A stretch of DNA of 9,133 nucleotides, from positions 1-9,133 of the forward strand of contig DDSI01000169.1 of NCBI GenBank assembly GCA_002343335.1, read 5' to 3'. This document shows, one piece after another, positions 1 to 5,960 of this stretch. The notes under the pieces are model-generated. The model was not told where the DNA came from. It did no database searches and was given only the letters and a program-made list of their open reading frames with translations. The translations under genes were made by a program, and so were the position numbers. Every line of letters begins with the position of its first letter. The stretch's first letter is position 1. This DNA comes from Bacteriovoracaceae bacterium UBA2394. Lineage in GTDB: Bacteria; Bdellovibrionota; UBA2394.

Positions 1-1619
1 GTTTCCGGCAGTCGCACCGGCGGAACAATGATGCTTCGAGCCCCCGAGAGATAAATTCCCGGCCACTCTCTCCTTATCACGACACTCTCAGCCGCTGGCG
101 TCGAACCCTTCATCAACCATATGGGCGTCCAAGAGTTTTGCGAAATCGTTCCATCAATTTGTACGTCGCCTCCCTCTTCCAACCAACGATCGAGGCGACG
201 GTACAGATACGGAATAAAAGTCGGCTCCAAGGAAAGATCGGTCGTAAGATCTTCCAAATCAAAGGGTGACACCCAAAGCACACTTCGACTCAATCGAGAT
301 TTTAAAAGTGCCGGTGCTCCATCCTCAAAACTCTCCACCGTGTCAAATTCGTCCAGATCAAACAGAGCGTACTTTCGGATGAGAATTTCTCCATCTCGCG
401 TATGCAATTGAAAGGCTCGAATGGCATCTCTTGACTGAGCACCACTCGCCCACTGCTTTTTATCGCGAAGCTTAAACGGAGAAGCTCCTTCCGGATCTAC
501 AAAAAACCAAACCCGGGAACGAGCGAATGGCTCCAAGCTCCCTGAATACGGTCCATAGATGATGAGGGGATCTCCGCTGGGTTCGCCGCCGATTTGTCGC
601 TGAACTTTCAGATCCACGTGACTCCTCAAAGCCGCAAGAAGACTGAGGTAGCCAGGGGTTTCCTTTTGCGCCCAAAGATTAACTCGATGAGTAAGCTGCT
701 TTCGAATCGGAATGATCTGATGCCCCGCCCATGGGTCATGCAAGATCTCGTCATCGAAAAGATGTAGCCACGTTTGATCCTCCGCCAAAAGATCGAGTTG
801 AGCCTGCACACTCCCCAACTGCTCCACGGATTCACGATGGATGAGTTCGGCGCGTCTCGTTTTGAGAGGCGAGATCGAAACACTTACTTTATCTCCGGAC
901 AGTTCCTGAGAAAATGTTGGCTCCTCCAGTGAAATCACATCCGGTGCTGGAATAAATTCGTGTCGCACCTTCATATTTTGTAGAGCTTCTATAGAAAGCG
1001 TGTTCGGCAAAGGACTGAGCACCGCTTTAAAGACTTCCTTCTTATCAAAGATCGATTGAATGCGGCCGAAACACTCCGTGAATCCCTGAGTCGTGGTAGG
1101 AAGATTCGTATAGGGCAGTTTCAAATCATCCAAGGCATCTATCCAATCCGAGGGTCGCGCGGTGAAGAGGTTCTTCCCATCGAGTGCAATGCCTTCACAC
1201 CGTTGAGAGAACCCCAAAAGTACGCCACGCGACTGCGATGGAATTTGTTCAAGCAACTCACGAAGTTTTGATTGTTGAAAATCTGCGAGCTTAATCGATC
1301 CTCGCTCTGCAGTAGCCTGCATGCTTCTTCCCATATCGAGCAAGATCGCAAATCCATTGGCAGCTTCACCGATGCGATCCACCTTTTTCAGAGGGTCGGC
1401 AAAAAATAAAACGAGCAGAATGAAAAGAGCGATGCGATTCAAAAGCTTGATCAATTCCAGCAACCGAATACGTCGCTTTTGAGTCTCCATCAGCTGGCGC
1501 AAGAGGTAAAAGCCGCCGAACTCTTCTCTCTTCGGTCGAAAGCGGGACCAAAGCGCGATCGCGATGGGAAGCGACGCCAACATACTTGCCCACAAAATAA
1601 CCCCAGCAAAAAAACTCAT
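1..1619 (-). CDS. BatA-like double-transmembrane protein with a VWA-like domain (3' end beyond the window)
   Basis: The frame is open from ATG at 1619 to the window edge, giving 539 codons without a stop, so the C-terminus is missing. Residues about 4-25 form a hydrophobic segment followed by basic residues (RFRPKR). A basic stretch (KRRIR, 48-52) precedes a second membrane segment at about 60-77 that ends in ADP. This is the paired anchor typical of BatA N-terminal domains. A VWA-like domain starts at about 89 (AILLDMGRSM), and the positive-inside pattern puts it on the outer face of the inner membrane. Its MIDAS motif is degenerate: D95-M-G-R-S99 instead of DxSxS, and the strand at 198-206 lacks the usual aspartate. 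Residues 446-480 resemble the conserved region before the last membrane helix in long BatA-like proteins, so that helix probably lies beyond position 1. The ATG overlaps the DUF58 stop as ATGA, implying translational coupling. Family recognition is good; the specific function is unknown, though an envelope or stress role with MoxR is likely. Confidence 0.85.
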   Translation of the reverse strand, partial: MSFFAGVILWASMLASLPIAIALWSRFRPKREEFGGFYLLRQLMETQKRRIRLLELIKLLNRIALFILLVLFFADPLKKVDRIGEAANGFAILLDMGRSMQATAERGSIKLADFQQSKLRELLEQIPSQSRGVLLGFSQRCEGIALDGKNLFTARPSDWIDALDDLKLPYTNLPTTTQGFTECFGRIQSIFDKKEVFKAVLSPLPNTLSIEALQNMKVRHEFIPAPDVISLEEPTFSQELSGDKVSVSISPLKTRRAELIHRESVEQLGSVQAQLDLLAEDQTWLHLFDDEILHDPWAGHQIIPIRKQLTHRVNLWAQKETPGYLSLLAALRSHVDLKVQRQIGGEPSGDPLIIYGPYSGSLEPFARSRVWFFVDPEGASPFKLRDKKQWASGAQSRDAIRAFQLHTRDGEILIRKYALFDLDEFDTVESFEDGAPALLKSRLSRSVLWVSPFDLEDLTTDLSLEPTFIPYLYRRLDRWLEEGGDVQIDGTISQNSWTPIWLMKGSTPAAESVVIRREWPGIYLSGARSIIVPPVRLPE

Positions 1620-2425
1620 GTGACATTCTCAAAAAAATGAAAGAGCTGCTTTTGCATGTCCTCTCCCTCTGACAAAACACTCATATAAAACGAGGGATGC
1701 AGCAGTCCTTTCGGCAAATTGGTTTTCAACTCCTGAAGAGCCTGTTGATAACGACGTCGAATTGCTTTGGGATCCAAAATGAGTCGATCAGAACTTTCCA
1801 GGTCTCGAAACTCTTGGGGATATCGGAAATCAAACGATTGTTCTCGGGGATCCAAGACTTGTACCAGGACAAGTTGCGAAGCGATCGACTGATATTCCAT
1901 TTTCATTTTTTCCAATAACGAAGCATCCCAAAAAAAATCAGAAATTACGACGCAGCGGTCTCCCCGCATAGGAGCCCAGGCGGGAAGAGATGCATCCGCA
2001 GCCCATCCTGCTTTTTGTTGAAGAAGTGCCTGAAAACATTCTTCAAGAGGCATATTTTCAAGGGGAAACAATTGAAAGCGATCTCCCCAAACTTTTGCGA
2101 GAAATAAAAGTGTGCCCGCAAAATCACGCGCCCATTTGGATTTATTCCCGTAGGTCATGCTCTTTGAGTGATCAATAAGAATGGACCACGAAGTCTTTTC
2201 CTCGCGCTCGTAGTAACGCACGAAATATTTGTCGGAGGATGCGAAGCGCCTCCAATCGATAAATCGCGCATCTTCCCCCTCGCTATAAGGCAGCGTGGAA
2301 TGAAATTCCAAACCCTGCCCCCCTCGCTTCGATTGATGGAGGCCTTCGAGGAGTTGGGTGCCGGTCAATTCAATACGCTTGGCGAACTCGACGAGCTGCC
2401 CTTCGTTCAAACTGAGAATGGTCAT
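1616..2425 (-). CDS. DUF58 family protein (MoxR partner, VWA-like)
   Basis: This 269-residue protein has the DUF58 signature at about 46-60 (PYSEGEDARFIDWRR), then an acidic and aromatic stretch leading into the VWA-like core. The core shows a complete DxSxS metal site, D85-H-S-K-S89, followed by M90. A later VVISDFF strand (159-165) supplies a plausible further metal-site aspartate, D163. No membrane segment is visible, so this is the short soluble type, expected in the cytoplasm. DUF58 proteins are regularly encoded just downstream of MoxR ATPases and are thought to act as adaptors or substrate-binding partners. Here the ATG starts 3 bp after the MoxR stop, with a modest AGG motif 8 nt upstream inside the moxR 3' end, and the stop overlaps the next start as ATGA. 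Length is normal for soluble DUF58 proteins. Identity is secure; the client is unknown. Confidence 0.93.
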   Translation of the reverse strand: MTILSLNEGQLVEFAKRIELTGTQLLEGLHQSKRGGQGLEFHSTLPYSEGEDARFIDWRRFASSDKYFVRYYEREEKTSWSILIDHSKSMTYGNKSKWARDFAGTLLFLAKVWGDRFQLFPLENMPLEECFQALLQQKAGWAADASLPAWAPMRGDRCVVISDFFWDASLLEKMKMEYQSIASQLVLVQVLDPREQSFDFRYPQEFRDLESSDRLILDPKAIRRRYQQALQELKTNLPKGLLHPSFYMSVLSEGEDMQKQLFHFFENVT

Positions 2426-2428
2426 GAG

Positions 2429-3397
2429 TTAAACCTGTTGCAAAATTTGGTGAACAATTTGATCTTCGGTGCGATCTCGCAAACGTCGCAATACCAATCG
2501 ATGTTTGAGAACATAAGGAGCAACCGCCAATACATCTTCTTCGCGAACGGCGAATCGATCGGACAGCAGCGCACGGGCTTTCGCTGCCAGAGCAATGCCT
2601 TGCGAAGCTCGAGGCCCCGCCCCAAAGCGAATGACCTCCGCCAATTCTGTGGGCAATTGCTTTTCCTCAGGTCGAGAACGACGGACTAGGCGCACGATCA
2701 TCTCGCTGATTTTATCGTCCATCGGAACACGCAGCACGAGCTTCTGCATTTCCATGAGATCACTTGCCTTCAACACGGGTTGTAAATCCTGCGAAGATGG
2801 CGAGGTAGTGCGCTTTACGATTTCCAATTCATCCGCTGAATTGGGGTAGTGAATGGGAATCGAGAATAGGAAGCGATCCAATTGCGCCTCGGGAAGAGTG
2901 TAGGTGCCCTCAGACTCGATAGGATTTTGCGTGGCGAACACCACAAACGGTGCTTCCAGCGTGTGCGTGGTGCCCGCAAAGGAAATCTTGCGCTCTTGCA
3001 TCGCTTGCAAAAGTGCGGATTGAGTCTTCGGGGGCGTGCGATTGATTTCATCCGCGAGAAGCATCTGACAAAAGAGCGGGCCCTTTCGAAATTGAAACAC
3101 TCGCTTACCAGTGGCCTTATCCTCCTCAAGCACTTCTGAACCGATGAGATCGCTTGGCATCATGTCTGGCGTGAATTGAATGCGATTGAACTTCAGGCCG
3201 ACGAGTTCGGAGAGCGTGGAGATGAGCAAAGTTTTTGCTAAACCTGGCACGCCGATAAAAAGCGCATGACCTTGGCAAAGCAGTGTCCAAAAAAGAGCAT
3301 CCATGACATCGTCCATGCCCACGATGACTTGATGGAGGTTCTCACGAACTTTTTGAAAGGATTCCACAGTCTTCTTTTGAAGTTGAAGGTCGCTCAT
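2429..3397 (-). CDS. MoxR family AAA+ ATPase
   Basis: This 322-residue protein has all the main AAA+ elements of the MoxR family. Walker A is GVPGLAKT (49-56), Walker B is LLADEIN (113-119), sensor 1 is ATQNP (155-159) and is followed by the family-typical IESEGTYTLPEAQLDRF. R175 in that run is the candidate arginine finger. The small C-terminal domain has a sensor-2-like GPRAS motif (261-265) and the conserved KHR region near 298-300. Length is typical. MoxR proteins are ring-forming ATPases with chaperone-like roles in assembling or activating other complexes, often through VWA-domain partners. This gene is first in a tight minus-strand operon with DUF58 and BatA-like genes. The start at 3397 has only a weak GAG-type ribosome site. 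No signal peptide or membrane segment is seen, so it is cytoplasmic. The catalytic motifs look intact and it should be active. Confidence 0.96.
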   Translation of the reverse strand: MSDLQLQKKTVESFQKVRENLHQVIVGMDDVMDALFWTLLCQGHALFIGVPGLAKTLLISTLSELVGLKFNRIQFTPDMMPSDLIGSEVLEEDKATGKRVFQFRKGPLFCQMLLADEINRTPPKTQSALLQAMQERKISFAGTTHTLEAPFVVFATQNPIESEGTYTLPEAQLDRFLFSIPIHYPNSADELEIVKRTTSPSSQDLQPVLKASDLMEMQKLVLRVPMDDKISEMIVRLVRRSRPEEKQLPTELAEVIRFGAGPRASQGIALAAKARALLSDRFAVREEDVLAVAPYVLKHRLVLRRLRDRTEDQIVHQILQQV

Positions 3398-3423
3398 TTC
3401 TCTATTGTTTCGGAGGACTTACG

Positions 3424-3451
3424 AATTGGCCAGAACGCTGTGAAACCAATT
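3424..3451. repeat. Inverted repeat AATTGG / CCAATT between divergent genes
   Basis: AATTGG at 3424-3429 and CCAATT at 3446-3451 are perfect inverted copies with centres 22 bp apart, about two helical turns. They lie in the 87-bp region between the divergent MoxR and DUF4442 genes. The second arm touches a possible -35 box for the plus-strand gene. It could be a regulator-binding site, but six-base arms also occur by chance. Confidence 0.3.
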
Positions 3452-3479
3452 TGACGCGACGCGGAAGCGGCGATTAACT
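3451..3479 (+). promoter_or_regulatory. Possible sigma70-type promoter for the DUF4442 gene
   Basis: TTGACG at 3451-3456 is a good -35 match and is followed after exactly 17 bp by TTAACT (3474-3479), a poor -10 match (3 of 6). If real, transcription would begin at about 3486, at or just past the ATG at 3485. Translation would then be leaderless or start at the in-frame ATG at 3509 or 3515. Low confidence because of the weak -10. Confidence 0.25.
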
Positions 3480-3484
3480 GAAGC

Positions 3485-3967
3485 ATGGCAGGCGAGCATT
3501 CCTTCTTAATGAATATGTGGACGAAATTAAATGGCATTCCGGTCATCGGGCGCTGCCTCTTCAATTTAATTTTTCGTTTCAAAGTACCCTACACCGCCAG
3601 TATTTGCCCCGTGATCGAAGCGCTCGAGCCCGGTCGAGCGGTGGTGACGATGAAAGATCGCAGACGAGTTCGGAATCATTTGCACTCGATTCACGCGGTG
3701 GCGCTGATGAATATGGGCGAAGCAGCGTCCGGCCTCGCAGTGGTCTCCAGAATCCCTGCCAATGCCCGAGCAATCATTACCCATTTGGAAATTGATTTTT
3801 TGAAGAAAGCCCGCGGCACACTTACGGCGGTCGGTGAATTTAAAGAAAACCTTCCTTCTCCACTCGTAAAAACATCTTTCGAGGTTCAAGCAATAATTAC
3901 AAACGCTGCTGGAGAAGCTGTCGCCAAAGTCACGGCGCACTGGCTCGTGGATGGCCCGCCGGCTTAA
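3485..3967 (+). CDS. DUF4442 domain protein (hot-dog-fold, thioesterase-like)
   Basis: The 160-residue product matches the DUF4442 pattern over nearly its full length. It has an amphipathic N-terminus (WTKLNGIPVIG), an FKVPYTASI segment, then RVRNHLHSIHAVALMN at about 61-76 with conserved N, H and H, and GEAASGL just after it. Beta-rich sequence follows to HWLVDG at the C-terminus. DUF4442 proteins belong to the hot-dog superfamily with acyl-CoA thioesterases (the PaaI/YiiD type). A role in acyl-thioester turnover is plausible but unproven. It is the only plus-strand gene recognised here, and it separates the two minus-strand operons. The start is uncertain: the ATG at 3485 lacks a clear ribosome site, and ATGs at 3509 and 3515 would still retain the whole recognised domain. 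The stop lies 5 bp from the convergent neighbour's stop. Confidence 0.88.
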   Translation: MAGEHSFLMNMWTKLNGIPVIGRCLFNLIFRFKVPYTASICPVIEALEPGRAVVTMKDRRRVRNHLHSIHAVALMNMGEAASGLAVVSRIPANARAIITHLEIDFLKKARGTLTAVGEFKENLPSPLVKTSFEVQAIITNAAGEAVAKVTAHWLVDGPPA

Positions 3968-3972
3968 TTCCT

Positions 3973-4599
3973 TTACTTGGCTGAGTTCGGTAAAATACCA
4001 AATTCAGTGAGCACTCGAACACGGATCAACTGATCATTCCGCGTGGCGATATCGATTCGTTCACGAAATGCCTCATAAAGCTCTCGTTCAATTTGATCAA
4101 TTCCTTCAACGACCGCCACCTGCCCGACCTCTAGAGCTCTCCGTCGATGTACTGCTGCCAAATCTCGAATTCTTTCGAACGATTGGATAAGCGAATCGAT
4201 TTTGTAATTGAGAACCTTATCGGAGTCGAAAAGCGATTCCTCAATTTGATAATAGAGGTGCTCAGCATCCTTTGGAACAATTCGGGCATCCTTCGCGAAC
4301 CTCTGAAGACCTTGCCAGATGGAAGTTTTGCTCTCTTCCAAAGAGTCGAATTGTTTCAAAACTTCTCGAAGCGTCGGCTCCAACGTAGGATCTCCAAAGA
4401 ATGGATGCTTTTTATGGAGTGCGAGAAATGATCTTACATACTTTGCGTAAAGATCTCCCGGATAGGCATACATCTTTTCCATCACCACATCGATGTGTCG
4501 AATGACCGCACCACAGCGACTCGCATACGCAGCACCGCCCATAAAGAAGAGGATGAGAGAGAATAAAATGACTATTGAGGCCTTCACTTTAGCTGCCAT
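3973..4599 (-). CDS. Small secreted helical protein of unknown function
   Basis: This 208-residue protein has a clear signal peptide: basic N-terminus (MAAKVK), hydrophobic core at about 8-24, and likely cleavage after AYA, near residue 26. The cysteine at about 29 does not sit in a lipobox, so it is probably soluble and periplasmic or exported rather than a lipoprotein. The mature part is charged and apparently all helical, with acidic and basic heptad-like stretches and no motif I recognise. It follows the metallopeptidase gene after a 50-bp gap and is probably the last gene of that operon. The ATG at 4599 has no visible Shine-Dalgarno sequence; it is preferred because the next in-frame methionine (residue 20) would destroy the signal peptide. 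The coding call is well supported by the signal sequence and the full-length open frame. No function is assigned. Confidence 0.75.
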   Translation of the reverse strand: MAAKVKASIVILFSLILFFMGGAAYASRCGAVIRHIDVVMEKMYAYPGDLYAKYVRSFLALHKKHPFFGDPTLEPTLREVLKQFDSLEESKTSIWQGLQRFAKDARIVPKDAEHLYYQIEESLFDSDKVLNYKIDSLIQSFERIRDLAAVHRRRALEVGQVAVVEGIDQIERELYEAFRERIDIATRNDQLIRVRVLTEFGILPNSAK

Positions 4600-4602
4600 A
4601 AA

Positions 4603-4616
4603 TGCATTTCAATGCA
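4603..4616. repeat. Short inverted repeat just upstream of the secreted-protein start
   Basis: TGCATT (4603-4608) and AATGCA (4611-4616) are perfect inverted arms separated by TC, ending 3 bp before the start codon at 4597-4599. It occupies the place where a ribosome site would be expected, and none is visible there. It may be an operator or an RNA hairpin affecting translation, or a chance palindrome. Confidence 0.3.
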
Positions 4617-4649
4617 AATGGCATGCCGAGACGCAGGCAAATAATCAAA

Positions 4650-5960
4650 TTAATCTAACTTATACGTCAAAGACGGGCTCTGTTCCTTCATGGCTTGCAT
4701 GCCCTCATGAAGCCCATCCAAAAATGGATTCACAAAGAAAGCTCGCAGAAACGCCTGCCATCCACTCTCCGTTTGCTTATTCTTGAGGCGTTCTGCCCCA
4801 AGAATGTACCAGGCGGCGGCGTCGTCGGGATAATCATGAAGTAGTCGATCCAATTCTCGAACCGCTTGCTGGGATTGGCCCGACCGCAAATAGGAATTTG
4901 CCAATTGTCTTCTCCAACTGGGAGGCGATGTAGGCTCGTTACTCAAGGCCTTTTCCATTTCCAAACCCGACGCACGCCAACGACCTTGCTTAAATAATTC
5001 AGAAGAAAGCTGCGCCAGATTTCGATTGGCCTTTGACGCCTGTCGACTTTCTACATCCAATGGATCTTTGCCGGAAAAATCGCGAGCAAAAAATGCGACT
5101 TCTTTTAGATTGGGAATCACAATGGGATTTAAAATCTCAGGAATGAACCTTGCATTTAACTGCGCGGGCGTAAGGCCCGTGCAAAAGGTAAGCGCCTTAT
5201 CCAGATCTCGAAGGGCCGCTGTTTTTTGAATCAACTTTAAAACGCCGCATTTTTTGTCCAACCACTTCACAAAGAGAAGCGCCTCAACATAGGCGAGCTC
5301 CGCCTCCTCCGGAGTTTTCCGATAGGGAAATGGCTCCTTCAAAGTTTCCAGATTGAGAAGTTCCTTTTTATCTTTGAAGCGCTTGAACAATCCCCATTGC
5401 ATTGGCCGCAACTGAGGATCTTTTTCGTAAGGAAACCCCTGATAAAGTTGAGCCGTTCCTTCGTGCAGCCAAATCGGAATATGATCCGGAGCGATTTCGC
5501 GAATCAAATAATGAACGTATTCATGCACCACCGTGATTGCCCAGCTGTAACCTCCCGTCATCGTCCTCGGTGAAAGGATCATGAGCCTCTGGTCGAGCGT
5601 GAGCGCTATCGTTCCGGTCGCTTTAAATCGCGCGAGCGACAAACCCGAAACGGCGGAAAAAGTCTTAAGATCCGGAAAAATTTCTACTGGTACTTTCTTA
5701 ACTTTGAGACCGGAAGCCGCGCTAAACAGCGGCTTGAGATCTTGATCCGCCGCTTCAAGATAACTGAGAAGCGCATCCACAAAGATTTCGTCTCGCGGAT
5801 GCACCCACTGCACCTTGAAGCCCGCCGACTCTTTGCTCTGAACTTTTCCGAGCGGAGATTTAGCAAAATGGGAATCGAATGATTCTAATCGCTGCGCTTG
5901 TATCTCTTGAAGCGAGAGCGAGGCAAAGACGAAAATGAAAGAGACGAATGCGATTCTCAT
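4650..5960 (-). CDS. Secreted HEXXH metallopeptidase (peptidase MA-like gluzincin) with C-terminal TPR-like repeats
   Basis: The 436-residue product begins with a signal peptide (MRIAFVSF...), with likely cleavage after IQA near residue 22. A zinc protease core follows: HEYVH at 146-150 (two zinc-binding histidines and the catalytic glutamate E147), then WLHEGTA at 164-170, where E167 is the expected third zinc ligand of a gluzincin. This spacing and the WLHEG motif are typical of the peptidase MA family. The C-terminal part, about 313-415, shows paired helices with TPR-like residues (for example DDAAAWYILGAERLKNKQ), a likely substrate- or partner-binding surface. It should act in the periplasm or outside the cell. 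Its ATG overlaps the stop of the upstream DUF4175-like gene as ATGA, so the two are probably translated together. All catalytic residues are present, so activity is expected. The substrate is unknown. Confidence 0.9.
   Translation of the reverse strand: MRIAFVSFIFVFASLSLQEIQAQRLESFDSHFAKSPLGKVQSKESAGFKVQWVHPRDEIFVDALLSYLEAADQDLKPLFSAASGLKVKKVPVEIFPDLKTFSAVSGLSLARFKATGTIALTLDQRLMILSPRTMTGGYSWAITVVHEYVHYLIREIAPDHIPIWLHEGTAQLYQGFPYEKDPQLRPMQWGLFKRFKDKKELLNLETLKEPFPYRKTPEEAELAYVEALLFVKWLDKKCGVLKLIQKTAALRDLDKALTFCTGLTPAQLNARFIPEILNPIVIPNLKEVAFFARDFSGKDPLDVESRQASKANRNLAQLSSELFKQGRWRASGLEMEKALSNEPTSPPSWRRQLANSYLRSGQSQQAVRELDRLLHDYPDDAAAWYILGAERLKNKQTESGWQAFLRAFFVNPFLDGLHEGMQAMKEQSPSLTYKLD

Noticed and set aside
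1366..1680. 104-codon minus-strand frame overlapping the DUF58 3' end and the BatA-like 5' end
   Set aside because: It is in another frame from the BatA-like gene, which has clear membrane anchors, a VWA-like core and an ATGA-coupled start.
2168..2689. 173-codon plus-strand open frame across the DUF58/MoxR junction
   Set aside because: It is antisense to two strongly supported genes and its translation has no recognisable domain.
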